This document shows, in pieces, positions 13,925 to 22,100 of a stretch of DNA of 22,100 nt. Location of the stretch: the NCBI GenBank assembly GCA_050633325.1, contig JBOEGH010000022.1:1-22100 (forward strand). Reading direction: 5' to 3'. Position 1 is the stretch's first letter. The number at the start of each line of letters is the position of its first letter. Made by a program: the position numbers and the translations under genes. This DNA comes from UBA1672 sp050633325. Its GTDB lineage: Bacteria; Pseudomonadota; Alphaproteobacteria; Micavibrionales; Micavibrionaceae. The notes under the pieces are model-generated. The model saw only the letters and a list, made by a program, of their open reading frames with translations, ran no database searches and had not been told where the DNA came from.

Positions 13925-15077
13925 TAATAATGATTTTTTTGATGAAAACACAGGCGAAATCCTGATTGAAGGCGATCGTGGAACACCCGAAGTCGCTAAG
14001 ACCGGTGCAGGACGCATTATCATGATGGTTGCCTTTGGCCTGATCTGTCTTTTAGCGTTTGTGGCCGTCATTTATGATGGCATGACAAAAAATAAAACCG
14101 CCCCTAAAACAGAGAAAGAAGAAATCGTTTTTAATGCGCCAAAGCCCCGCGCAGAACCTTATATTGTTGAAACATCCCAGCCACCACAAGCGCCCCTTTC
14201 TTCTCCGCAAGAACCACAGATTGATCCTGAGCTTTTACGCCAGCAACAGCAGCTTATGCAAGATGCTCTGCGCCGCGCCCAGGAACAACAAGCAAAATTG
14301 GAAGAACGCCTGAAATCCCCACAGCTCGTCTATGACCAAAAAACCCAAAATTCTGCTCAAGTCAATTTCTCTAATGCTCCGGCTGGAAGTAACAATGGTG
14401 GAGCAACACTTCTTTCAGGCGGCAGCAATAATGATGACCCTAATCTTGCCTTTGCAAAGGAAAACGCAAATACCAATGTCCAAACGGCCAAAGCCACGCA
14501 GCTACAAAATATGGATACGCTCATAGCGCAAGGAAAAATGATTAGCGGCATACTGGAAACCGCCATTCAAAGTGATCTTCCGGGCATGGTACGCGCCATT
14601 ACCTCAGATGATGTTTATTCCTTTAACGGCTCAACTTTACTGATCCCGAAAGGATCACGCCTTGTTGGTCAGTACCGCTCCGGTGTGCGCCAAGGACAAT
14701 CCCGCGTATTTGTTATCTGGAATCGCATGATCCGTCCAGACGGGGCAAGTGTTGATCTTGGGTCAATCGGCACAGACGCTTTAGGGCGTTCCGGCCTTGA
14801 AGGTGAAGTGGATTCACACTTTATGGAGCGTTTCGGCTCATCTGTGTTGCTATCTATCATTGATGGCGCATTGGCTGCCGCTGTAAACAAAATTGACGAT
14901 GATGACGCTTCCACGGTTTCTTTAAGCGGAAGCAGCGACTTCTCACGCTCATCTGAAATCGCTCTTGAAAACAGCATCAATATCAAGCCGACCATTCATA
15001 TAGACCAAGGTGAACGCATTAAAATATTTGTTGGCAAAGACCTTGATTTTAGCGGTGTAGGCGGTGTTCCTCGATGA
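13914..15077 (+). CDS. virB10: VirB10 energy-sensing scaffold protein
   Basis: The 387-aa protein has a cytoplasmic N-terminus, one helix at about 34-53 (IIMMVAFGLICLLAFVAV), and a proline- and glutamine-rich linker (QPPQAPLSSPQEPQ, then RQQQQLMQDALRRAQEQQ). The C-terminal TrbI/VirB10 domain contains GSRLVGQYRSGVRQGQSRVF, WNRMIRPDG and, at the end, IDQGERIKIFVGKDLDF. VirB10 spans both membranes and transmits ATPase state to the outer-membrane gate. AAGGAT stands before the ATG. It overlaps both neighbours: 11 bases upstream and ATGA with virB11. Confidence 0.96.
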   Translation: MSNNNNDFFDENTGEILIEGDRGTPEVAKTGAGRIIMMVAFGLICLLAFVAVIYDGMTKNKTAPKTEKEEIVFNAPKPRAEPYIVETSQPPQAPLSSPQEPQIDPELLRQQQQLMQDALRRAQEQQAKLEERLKSPQLVYDQKTQNSAQVNFSNAPAGSNNGGATLLSGGSNNDDPNLAFAKENANTNVQTAKATQLQNMDTLIAQGKMISGILETAIQSDLPGMVRAITSDDVYSFNGSTLLIPKGSRLVGQYRSGVRQGQSRVFVIWNRMIRPDGASVDLGSIGTDALGRSGLEGEVDSHFMERFGSSVLLSIIDGALAAAVNKIDDDDASTVSLSGSSDFSRSSEIALENSINIKPTIHIDQGERIKIFVGKDLDFSGVGGVPR

Positions 15078-16111
15078 AGCCAAAACAGCATAACGCAAAC
15101 GCCTCAAACGATCATGTCTTTTTAGAGCAATATCTTGCGCCCTTTGCAAAATATCTGAATGATCCTGATGTGACAGAGATTTGCGTCAATGAACCGGGCG
15201 GCTTTTGGGTTGAAAAAATGGGACAACCACGTATGGAGTATATCCCCTGCTCCGATGTTGCAAATGACAAACTGGCGCGCCTCGCTAGGCTTGTCGCGCA
15301 GGAAACAAAACAAAGCATCAATGAAAAACTCCCTTTGCTCTCTTCCTCCCTCCCATCAGGAGAACGGATTCAATTTGTTCTTCCGCCGGCGGCTGCCAAA
15401 GGCATTGCCCTATCCATCCGTAAACAAGGTGTACAGGACTTAAGCCTTCAGGATTACGCGCAGCTCGGCGCTTTTAAACAGGCGCGTTTTATTGATGATA
15501 CGGAAAGCCAAGAAGAAGATGCACAGCTCAGTGCTATGATTGCCGCTTCAAATGGTAAAAGCCAATCCGAAAATAACATTATGCGCTTTATTGAACGTGC
15601 AGCCCAAACTCATAAAAACATCATCGTGTCAGGTGGTACATCCACGGGTAAAACCACGCTCCTTAATGCTATTTTAAAATCTGTCGATGAACATGAACGC
15701 ATTATTACAATTGAAGATACGGCAGAGCTGAAGCCGTACCAAAAAAACACCCTGTCCCTACTCGCTTCTAAAGGTGAACAAGGCCAGGCTAAAGTCACCA
15801 TTCAGGACTTACTGGAATCTTCTCTGCGTCTGCGACCGGATCGTATATTTTTGGGCGAGCTGCGCGGAAAAGAAGCCTATTCATACCTACGGGCAGTTAA
15901 CACCGGGCATCCAGGCTCAATCACGACAGTTCACGCCGATACGCCACGCGGGGCTTTTGAACAAATTGCGCTCATGGTCATGCAAGGCAATGTATCATTA
16001 ACGCACGATCAGATTATGACATATACAAAATCTATTATTGATGTTGTAATCCAGCTCAAGCGTTCCGGCGGACAGCGTATTGTCTCTGAAATTTGGTATC
16101 CGAATAAATAA
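15074..16111 (+). CDS. virB11: VirB11 hexameric ATPase
   Basis: The 345-aa traffic ATPase has all family motifs: Walker A GGTSTGKTT at 187-195, Asp box ITIEDTAEL at 211-219, Walker B RIFLGELRG at 258-266 and His box GHPGSITTVHA at 278-288. The N-terminal domain (about 1-150) is the ring-forming part. VirB11 drives the switch between pilus assembly and substrate transfer at the inner-membrane face. There is a small insertion rich in Glu and Asp at about 140-150. It starts within the end of virB10, and virD4 follows after 10 bases. Confidence 0.97.
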   Translation: MKPKQHNANASNDHVFLEQYLAPFAKYLNDPDVTEICVNEPGGFWVEKMGQPRMEYIPCSDVANDKLARLARLVAQETKQSINEKLPLLSSSLPSGERIQFVLPPAAAKGIALSIRKQGVQDLSLQDYAQLGAFKQARFIDDTESQEEDAQLSAMIAASNGKSQSENNIMRFIERAAQTHKNIIVSGGTSTGKTTLLNAILKSVDEHERIITIEDTAELKPYQKNTLSLLASKGEQGQAKVTIQDLLESSLRLRPDRIFLGELRGKEAYSYLRAVNTGHPGSITTVHADTPRGAFEQIALMVMQGNVSLTHDQIMTYTKSIIDVVIQLKRSGGQRIVSEIWYPNK

Positions 16112-16121
16112 GGTGGCTTTT

Positions 16122-17897
16122 ATGAATCCATATCTAAAATATTGCCTCTGGGGATTGGGTGGAATTATAGCCATCATAACCAGCCTGTATTTAAGCTCGG
16201 TTCTTTACTTTCTCCTTAATGGCTGGAATCCTGATAACGCCCTCCCATGGTCTATATTTTCTTATCTATTCTACACACAAAAACCCTATGGCATGTATCT
16301 GGCAATCTCATTTATTGCCCCGAATGCCCTCTTTGCTGTCCTGACCCTTATGTGGATATTCAAACCCGAAGATAAGAATGCACGTTGGGCAAGGTTTTCT
16401 GATTTACGAAAAGCAAGAATGAAAAGTAAATCCGGCCTGATACTAGGACAAACAAGAGGCGATTATCTTATCAATGATGATCCCACGCATGTTTTTGTAG
16501 TTGCGCCAACCAGATCCGGTAAGGGCGTGGGCATTGTTATACCCAACCTTCTCGCATGGAAAGACAGCTTTATATGCCTTGACGTTAAAGGCGAAAATCA
16601 CCGCATAACATCAGGATACCGCGCCAGCCTGGGCAATAAGGTGATTAACTTTTGTCCATACGCTAAAAATGGCACATCCCATTGCTATAATCCGCTTGAT
16701 AATGTGTCCAGAGATCCCCACCAACGGATCACCGATCTACAGATCATGGCCGCTTCTCTCATTGCAACGGCAGAACGCTCTGATCCGCACTTTCCCAATG
16801 AAGCACAGGACTTTTTTGTTGGGCTTGCACTCTACGTTATGGATCATAAAGAGTTTCCGAATACAATCGGATCAATTTTTAGACTTTTAGGCACAGAAGA
16901 AAAACTGGAAGACATTCTGAAATACGTTGCAGCCTCCTACCCCAATCTGGATGAAGGCGCGAAACAGCTCTTTAGTGCCTACAGACAAAAAGCGGAAAAA
17001 GAGCGCTCTGGTATTAAATCAACGCTTTCCAGTGCTTTGAAACTCTGGCGTAACCCTGTCATTGACGCGGTAACATCAAAGAGCGATTTTTCGTTTGCAG
17101 ATATTCGCAAACGTCGCCATGCAATCTATCTGGGTGTTGCCATCAATGAAATGGCGCCGCTAGAGCCTCTTATGCGTCTGTTCTTTGAACAAGCCATTAC
17201 CGTCCTAACAGACAAAGAGCCTGACCCTGATGAAGAACCACGCCATGTCCTCATGCTTCTGGACGAGTTTCATATTTTAGGGCGTATGCCGATTATGAGC
17301 AAAGCTTTCACGCTTTTGGCAGGATTCAACGTACGTTTGCTTGGTGTTGTGCAAAATATCGGCCTGCTCGATGATGTTTATACCAAGCCTAAGCGTGAAA
17401 CAATCTTATCAAACTGCGCCCACCAAGTGTTTTTTGCTAGCAACAACGCAGAAACGCAAAGATATGTCAGCACCTCATGCGGTGAGCATACGGTAAAATC
17501 AAAATCCGTATCAAAAGCACGTAGTTTTAATCACGAAGCCCCCAAAGTTTCTACATCTGAAAAGATCGTTCCGTTGATCCGCCCGCATGAAGTCAACACA
17601 TTCGGGGATGATAAAGAAATTATTCTAGTTGAGAAAAACCATCCGATTAAGTGCAAAAAAGTGGTTTATTACAAAGACAAAGTGTTTAAAGAACGCTTAC
17701 TCCCCGCTAACCCAACCCCGGAACTTGAAATTATACAAAATAAAGCCCCCCGTTTTGATATTCCTAAACCTGATAACGCCAACGGCGGCAAAACAACAAA
17801 GAAGAAAACTAACAAAAAGGTATCCTCCGAATCCTCGCAACAGCCGGAAGAACCTCAAACACCGGAAAATGATGAAAATTATTCATCTTATGTTTAA
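16122..17897 (+). CDS. virD4: VirD4 type IV coupling protein
   Basis: I chose the ATG at 16122, preceded by AAGGTGG. The open frame back to 16080 lies in virB11. The 591-aa protein has two N-terminal membrane segments (about 10-33 and 58-80) and a RecA/FtsK-like ATPase with Walker A APTRSGKGV at 128-136 and Walker B VLMLLDE at 376-382. The TraG/VirD4 block FLILxNC is represented by TILSNCAHQVFFA. The last 60 residues are lysine-, proline- and glutamate-rich and disordered, where the family often binds accessory proteins. It couples the relaxosome to the channel. It is last in the operon and convergent with the M48 gene, with 19 bases between. Confidence 0.96.
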   Translation: MNPYLKYCLWGLGGIIAIITSLYLSSVLYFLLNGWNPDNALPWSIFSYLFYTQKPYGMYLAISFIAPNALFAVLTLMWIFKPEDKNARWARFSDLRKARMKSKSGLILGQTRGDYLINDDPTHVFVVAPTRSGKGVGIVIPNLLAWKDSFICLDVKGENHRITSGYRASLGNKVINFCPYAKNGTSHCYNPLDNVSRDPHQRITDLQIMAASLIATAERSDPHFPNEAQDFFVGLALYVMDHKEFPNTIGSIFRLLGTEEKLEDILKYVAASYPNLDEGAKQLFSAYRQKAEKERSGIKSTLSSALKLWRNPVIDAVTSKSDFSFADIRKRRHAIYLGVAINEMAPLEPLMRLFFEQAITVLTDKEPDPDEEPRHVLMLLDEFHILGRMPIMSKAFTLLAGFNVRLLGVVQNIGLLDDVYTKPKRETILSNCAHQVFFASNNAETQRYVSTSCGEHTVKSKSVSKARSFNHEAPKVSTSEKIVPLIRPHEVNTFGDDKEIILVEKNHPIKCKKVVYYKDKVFKERLLPANPTPELEIIQNKAPRFDIPKPDNANGGKTTKKKTNKKVSSESSQQPEEPQTPENDENYSSYV

Positions 17898-17916
17898 TGA
17901 TGAAAGCGTAAGGACA

Positions 17917-18963
17917 TCATATATACGGCGTTAAGTTTCCTTCTTCATGGTAAAGCTGGTACATCCCCTTGGAAAAACTGCACTTTTTCTTAGGTCTTTC
18001 ACGCTTTATCGCCCGCTCCGTAACCGGATTGGTGCGACGCTCTTTCACTAGGGTCTCATAGCCGGGGTGTTCAAAGAGCTTTTCAAGGCGCAGTTCCGAA
18101 GGCGGATGTGAACGGCGTTTCATGGTTAAAAAGCCGATCTCCGTAAAGCTTTCCTCCCTTTTGATGGATTCAAGAAAAGAAATCATCCCCTTTACCCCTA
18201 TAATATTTGCCGCAAACCTGTCTGCCCGATATTCTTCCGTTCGTGAGAAAAAAACCGACAGCGCCATCAGCGCGTTTTCTGGCAAGCGCACAACATAGAT
18301 AAAGGCACTCATTACGAGCTGCACCATCATCACCGGCACAGCCACGATAAGAAGCGGTAGAAAAACCCCGGCAACCCCCATTATCATTGCAGATACAAGC
18401 GCAAGAACAGCATGAACAAGCGTCAAAGCACCCCCGGCAGAAGCTACATACTGCCAATAACGTAAATCCTTGTGATGCAAATGCCCCAATTCATGCGCCA
18501 TAACGCCTTTGATAACATCCGCTCTCCAGCGGTATTCTCTAAAAAAACCACTCGTCAGGACGATTGTGTTTTTACCAAAAGCATAGGCGTTGCTATCAGT
18601 ATCATCCTGAATACGTAGATTTATGCGCTTGATGCGCTGTATTTTCTTGTCCTTGTATCCATCAAGAACTTCTTTCAACAAGGGCTCAAGGACTTCGGCC
18701 TCACGCTTGGACATCCGGCGCACCGGCATGGATGCGCTCTGAAACAAACCGCCAAGCGGTAAAATCATCATCAAAAACACAAGCCCCTGTATGCTCCCAG
18801 CCATTACAGCCAGGTCAACATGGTTGTAAACATAATCACCAGTTAAAAATCCTTCATTTCGACCATAAATCTGCCCAAACCACAAAAGAACATACAAAGC
18901 CGCATAGTGAGAAACACCGCTCACCAGAAAAAGAACCATACGATAGAGATATAACCAAATCAT
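17917..18963 (-). CDS. HtpX-like M48 family membrane zinc metalloprotease
   Basis: The 348-aa integral membrane protein has HELGH at 157-161 (zinc ligands His157 and His161, catalytic Glu158). Glu244 in EEYRAD is the likely third ligand. The upstream block NAYAFGKNTIVLTSGF (125-140) is typical of M48. Membrane segments lie near 8-30, 52-72, 175-200 and 200-225, giving the HtpX layout, with a longer basic C-terminal tail (KRERPKKKC). HtpX-type proteases remove misfolded membrane proteins or process membrane proteins from the cytoplasmic side. It is the last gene of the relaxase operon and overlaps the preceding 65-aa gene by ATGA. A role in maturing or clearing transfer proteins is inference. 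Confidence 0.9.
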   Translation of the reverse strand: MIWLYLYRMVLFLVSGVSHYAALYVLLWFGQIYGRNEGFLTGDYVYNHVDLAVMAGSIQGLVFLMMILPLGGLFQSASMPVRRMSKREAEVLEPLLKEVLDGYKDKKIQRIKRINLRIQDDTDSNAYAFGKNTIVLTSGFFREYRWRADVIKGVMAHELGHLHHKDLRYWQYVASAGGALTLVHAVLALVSAMIMGVAGVFLPLLIVAVPVMMVQLVMSAFIYVVRLPENALMALSVFFSRTEEYRADRFAANIIGVKGMISFLESIKREESFTEIGFLTMKRRSHPPSELRLEKLFEHPGYETLVKERRTNPVTERAIKRERPKKKCSFSKGMYQLYHEEGNLTPYI

Positions 18964-19157
18964 CCTCTCGCCCTTTTCTTTAACTCTTCCAAACCACGAT
19001 CATTCACTTCCTGCTGAAGCTCAAACAAGGCATGTGCCGTAAATAATGGCGGCACGCCCTGCCCTTCCAAATATTGTGTCACCGCACACAAACGCCGGCG
19101 AGCAAACTCTTTTTGCTCATCCTGACTTTTAAAATCCATCGGTTTAAACAAATCCAA
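18960..19157 (-). CDS. 65-aa hypothetical protein of the relaxase operon
   Basis: The soluble, charged, helical protein has no recognisable domain (VTQYLEGQGVPPLFTAHALF in the middle). The start given is a TTG at 19157 with GGAAGGA four bases upstream. An ATG at 19139 is the alternative and would give 59 aa. Its stop overlaps the M48 start by ATGA, and it follows the RHH gene after 17 bases, so it is an integral operon member. Function is unknown. Confidence 0.65.
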   Translation of the reverse strand: MDLFKPMDFKSQDEQKEFARRRLCAVTQYLEGQGVPPLFTAHALFELQQEVNDRGLEELKKRARG

Positions 19158-19174
19158 CTATCCTTCCAACATTC

Positions 19175-19612
19175 CTACTCTCCGCCATTTTCCCCTTCCA
19201 CATTTTCGGGAAGAAGTTTTGATTTTCCTAAATTCTGAACAACATTTTCCATCAGCTTATCAAGCCGTTTAACTGCAATATCGCTGCGCCCTTCATCCAT
19301 TGCATCCGTGGCCGCCGGATTGCTCTTGTAATAATCCAGGATAAATTGAAGCAATATCTCTTGATTGGCCGCCAGATCCCGCGCTGTCTTTTTACGGTGT
19401 GCATTCAATGAATACAAAAGCTGGTGATAGAGTTGCGCCATATCCGAATTACGCTCATCCCTGCGCTCTGGCCGCAAAGCAAAATCCAGCAAGTCATTCA
19501 CCGTTGCAGACACATTGCGCAAATTCTTGGCCTTCATATATGCCTGAAGCTCTTTTTCAACGTCCGGCCTGAATACGATAGAGCGCGTCACACCTTTTTT
19601 CTTGGCTGTCAT
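19175..19612 (-). CDS. Ribbon-helix-helix protein, probable relaxosome accessory factor
   Basis: The 145-aa protein starts with a basic ribbon (TRSIVFRPDVEKELQAYM) and a helix-turn-helix-like pair (NVSATVNDLLDFAL), the form of Arc/MetJ-type RHH domains in MobC/TraJ-like and plasmid partner proteins. The rest is helical, with a Lys/Glu-rich end. A strong AGGAGGT sits seven bases before the ATG. It follows the relaxase gene by 12 bases. Such proteins bind oriT to recruit the relaxase and often repress their own promoter. The inverted repeat at 22035-22049 is a candidate site. Confidence 0.8.
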   Translation of the reverse strand: MTAKKKGVTRSIVFRPDVEKELQAYMKAKNLRNVSATVNDLLDFALRPERRDERNSDMAQLYHQLLYSLNAHRKKTARDLAANQEILLQFILDYYKSNPAATDAMDEGRSDIAVKRLDKLMENVVQNLGKSKLLPENVEGENGGE

Positions 19613-19624
19613 TATTCTTACCTC

Positions 19625-21958
19625 CTACCAGTCAATTTCAACATCTTTGTCTTTATTTTTTTCAATTTCTTTCACCGATTCCAGCTCTAACTCCTGCTGA
19701 CGGTTCGCTTCCTTAATTTCCGCGAAACCATCATTGCCGGCACTAACGACAATCTCGGCATTGTCTTTAAACACGGGATAATTCTTCAGCTTAACGAAAG
19801 AAAGTTCATTTTCATGCTCAACAGCAGCAAATACGCCTTCCTCAAGATTCACCGCGCCCAAATAAGTAGCGGATACCTGCTCTTGCACATCCATCTCTTT
19901 ATAGCTCAAGCCGGATTTCTCCTGCGCGAGCTGGATCGCCTCATCTTTGGTAATATCCCGCCTGTTCGTCGTGATACTCAAACCGGATTTTGTTTGTTCA
20001 ATATCAACCGGCTCATTAACCCGAACCTTAGCCATATCGCGCGGCATCTTCACAAGTGTAAAATCATCAGCAGAACTTAAAATAACGTGCCGCCCTGAGT
20101 GCATATCTGCAAAACCGACATAGCGCACCGTCTGCTTATCTTCAAACTCGCGCACCACATAAGGCTTTTTCAAGACAGACGCCAGTTTTTGACCGGATGT
20201 TTCCAATTCTTCCCTATATAATTTACTCAAAGCATCCCCTTTCATAACAAACTGACCATCACCTTCTCTATGGTAGGCGTAACCATGCTCTACAAGCCAT
20301 TCCATCCGCTTATGAGTGGCCTTCATCGTACCTTTATCGGCTTTATCGTATGACAAAGCATGGCCCTTCTGGTGGCGATAAAGCTCCAAATCAATAAAGG
20401 TACGCGCATGAACATCAATCTGACTCTCAAGAGGCTTGCTGCATATCTCTTTTACACGCGCATAAGACTTCTTCTTCCAGCCAGATTTCTCAAGCGCCTT
20501 ATTAAGCTCTTCGCCACGCTTCTCCAGATCATCAGCTATGATATAACCTTCGTCACCCTGCTCTACGATTTCAGCTTTTTCTAAGGTCTGTAAGCGTACC
20601 CCGTGATAATCAACATAGCCTTCCGGATCTTCAATGAAACTCATCTCTGAGCGTACATAGTCAATATGCGCTTCACGCGTATAGACACCACCATTCTCTG
20701 ACGCAATAAAGGCTATATTCGCATCCGCACCGCCCGTTGACTTACCCGTAGACACCTCAACAATCTGACCCTCAAGCAACGCGTCACTGCGATCATTATG
20801 TGCCAAAGGCACATAATGCGCTTGGTTCTTTCCATCCCTAACAACCATATATTTATGATCGGTCAGCTCATTTACAAAAGCGATCTTTTCAACCCGACCA
20901 CGAACATTTTCTGTATCTTTACTAGAAGCATCATAGATCAAAACGCCCCGCTCCTCCTCAGGCATACTCCGGTGAAGCTGCTTGATAATATCGTGACGCT
21001 CCGATATTTCTTTTAACTCTTCCAAATAATCCAGACGAACCGTAAACACACCCGGCGGCTCTTGCACTGCCATAGAGGTTGTTGTTAAAAACTCCAGACG
21101 CTTTTGAACCAATCCATCATAAAATTCACCGCGACCACTGTGATCCTTCTCACGCGTATCAACGGTAATTTTACCAGCTTCTTTTTCTTCCTCACTTGCC
21201 CCCGCCGCTATAAAACGATCCAATGACGTAACACGCATGGCGCCTGTTTCTTGCTCCATGCTTTTCTGTATTTCTTCGATAGAACGCTCACCCAATATCT
21301 CAGTCGCAAGTTCCTCTGCACGCATGCGAATACCATGCGAGATATAATGAGGCTCTATAACAAGGTCTTTCCCCAACTCATCTTTACCACGAACAACAAC
21401 ATGAGCATGTGGATGATCCGTATCATAGTGAACCGCAGAAACCCACTCCAGTTTCGTGCCAAGATCATCTTCAACTCTACCCATAACACTGCGAATATAC
21501 CCTTCCATATCTGCAATCTCATGCGCGTTCTCAGGTGAAATAATAAACCGGAAATGATGCCGATCATCTTTACAAATATTGTAAAAATCAGAGCGCTCAA
21601 GATCATCGCCCGCACTACCAAACAAAACCGGACGCTCTTCTTCCACACCCGCTCCATTACGCGTGATATAGCTCAAATGACCGCGTAGATTCCCTGCGCC
21701 ACCAGAGCCGCCAGCACCACTCACCGCATGTTTTTTGAAGTGTGCTTTAACCAAAACACGCTGAGAAATCGGTCTATTTGAATGAAAATTACCGTGACGA
21801 TATGAGCCACTTCTAAAGCTTTTAGACTTCGATCCGCCACCCATATTTAAGCGTCTGAAATAGCTTTTGCGCGAGTCGATTTTGTCACCAAGAAGCGTGT
21901 CATCATCACTGATAATATCCCTCCCATTCAACAAATCATCGTAGCGCTCTAACAGCAT
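19625..21958 (-). CDS. VirD2-like relaxase with DUF3363-type region
   Basis: The 777-aa DNA-processing enzyme nicks oriT and pilots the strand into the recipient. An unusual basic, Gly/Ser-rich N-terminal 70 residues come first. The relaxase domain has HLSYITRNG at 94-102 (Tyr97 is the candidate nucleophile), HHFRFIISPE at 134-143 and the three-histidine motif HYDTDHPHAHVVVRG at 177-191 with His182, His184 and His186. From about 235 the DUF3363 region follows (YDGLVQKRLEFL, then LEELKEISERHDIIKQLH near 310-330). The C-terminal half is long and repetitive in alpha/beta elements, of unknown role. The ATG at 21958 has GGAT upstream. It is first in a four-gene operon with the RHH, 65-aa and M48 genes. 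Family assignment is firm, and the MOB class is not settled by eye. Confidence 0.92.
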   Translation of the reverse strand: MLLERYDDLLNGRDIISDDDTLLGDKIDSRKSYFRRLNMGGGSKSKSFRSGSYRHGNFHSNRPISQRVLVKAHFKKHAVSGAGGSGGAGNLRGHLSYITRNGAGVEEERPVLFGSAGDDLERSDFYNICKDDRHHFRFIISPENAHEIADMEGYIRSVMGRVEDDLGTKLEWVSAVHYDTDHPHAHVVVRGKDELGKDLVIEPHYISHGIRMRAEELATEILGERSIEEIQKSMEQETGAMRVTSLDRFIAAGASEEEKEAGKITVDTREKDHSGRGEFYDGLVQKRLEFLTTTSMAVQEPPGVFTVRLDYLEELKEISERHDIIKQLHRSMPEEERGVLIYDASSKDTENVRGRVEKIAFVNELTDHKYMVVRDGKNQAHYVPLAHNDRSDALLEGQIVEVSTGKSTGGADANIAFIASENGGVYTREAHIDYVRSEMSFIEDPEGYVDYHGVRLQTLEKAEIVEQGDEGYIIADDLEKRGEELNKALEKSGWKKKSYARVKEICSKPLESQIDVHARTFIDLELYRHQKGHALSYDKADKGTMKATHKRMEWLVEHGYAYHREGDGQFVMKGDALSKLYREELETSGQKLASVLKKPYVVREFEDKQTVRYVGFADMHSGRHVILSSADDFTLVKMPRDMAKVRVNEPVDIEQTKSGLSITTNRRDITKDEAIQLAQEKSGLSYKEMDVQEQVSATYLGAVNLEEGVFAAVEHENELSFVKLKNYPVFKDNAEIVVSAGNDGFAEIKEANRQQELELESVKEIEKNKDKDVEIDW

Positions 21959-22100
21959 TTCAAATCCAATTTTTCACCTAAAACCAAATGCTGCCCCGCC
22001 TACCAACTACCATGAAACAGCCATTTTTCCGCCTTCACTATACCAGTGATGAACAATTATTACAATAACTAATTATCACCGCATAAAAACACGCAAAAAC
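21959..22100. other. Relaxase upstream region, to window edge
   Basis: No gene is seen. The stretch holds the promoter candidate at 22037-22065 and an overlapping inverted repeat. An oriT commonly lies near the relaxase gene, but I see no recognisable nic motif here. It may lie beyond the window. Confidence 0.5.
22035..22065 (-). promoter_or_regulatory. Promoter of the relaxase operon with overlapping inverted repeat
   Basis: Read on the minus strand, TTGTAA (22065-22060) and TATAGT (22042-22037) are separated by 17 bases, four and five of six to consensus. TCACT (22035-22039) and AGTGA (22045-22049) form an inverted repeat around the -10, a typical place for a repressor such as the RHH protein of the same operon. 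Confidence 0.5.

Noticed and set aside
17898..17916. Bidirectional terminator between virD4 and the M48 gene
   Set aside because: The gap is only 19 bases and no GC-rich hairpin with a T-run is present.
21959..22100. oriT upstream of the relaxase
   Set aside because: Position is suitable, but no known nic-site core or flanking long inverted repeat is visible; only a promoter-type repeat is.

Overview
The window is most likely part of an integrative conjugative element or large conjugative plasmid of an AT-rich alphaproteobacterium. The evidence is a complete VirB/VirD4-type (MPF_T) type IV secretion operon, a VirD2-like relaxase with a DUF3363-type region, and an XRE regulator of a kind common in alphaproteobacteria. 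The host assignment is an inference from protein character, since no rRNA or housekeeping locus is present.

Layout. Positions 1-2907 (minus strand) hold a tight three-gene cargo operon: a DapA-type lyase/synthase, a two-part protein with a C-terminal VOC (glyoxalase-fold) domain, and a 2-hydroxyacid-dehydrogenase-like protein cut by the window edge. Positions 3012-3362 (minus) encode an XRE regulator. The 469-base gap that follows contains the most unusual item here: a GC-rich block at about 3415-3570 that folds on paper into a closed three-way-junction RNA, placed just downstream of a near-consensus TTGACA-16-TAGAAT promoter. After it come palindromes, a long hairpin, and a plus-strand pair of genes: an HTH protein with a TrmB-like C-terminus (3832-4494) and a formyltransferase-fold enzyme (4519-5145).

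Positions 5142-6179 (minus) encode a VirB1 lytic transglycosylase and a TrbM/KikA-like cysteine-rich exported protein. These are divergent from the main plus-strand transfer operon at 6385-17897: virB2, virB3, an 81-aa gene, virB4, virB5, a 58-aa lipoprotein, a second lipoprotein in the usual entry-exclusion slot, virB6, virB8, virB9, an 82-aa membrane protein, virB10, virB11 and virD4. Most neighbours overlap or are separated by a few bases, so translation is probably coupled.

Positions 21958-17917 (minus) are a DNA-processing operon: relaxase, ribbon-helix-helix protein, a 65-aa protein and an HtpX-like M48 membrane protease. It has a plausible promoter with an overlapping inverted repeat at 22034-22065.

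Together the genes encode relaxosome formation (relaxase and RHH protein), coupling (VirD4), and a pilus/translocation channel (VirB1-VirB11). The left flank is cargo and regulation. I see no integrase, attachment site, CRISPR array, insertion sequence or convincing intrinsic terminator. The nic site and oriT are not identifiable here.
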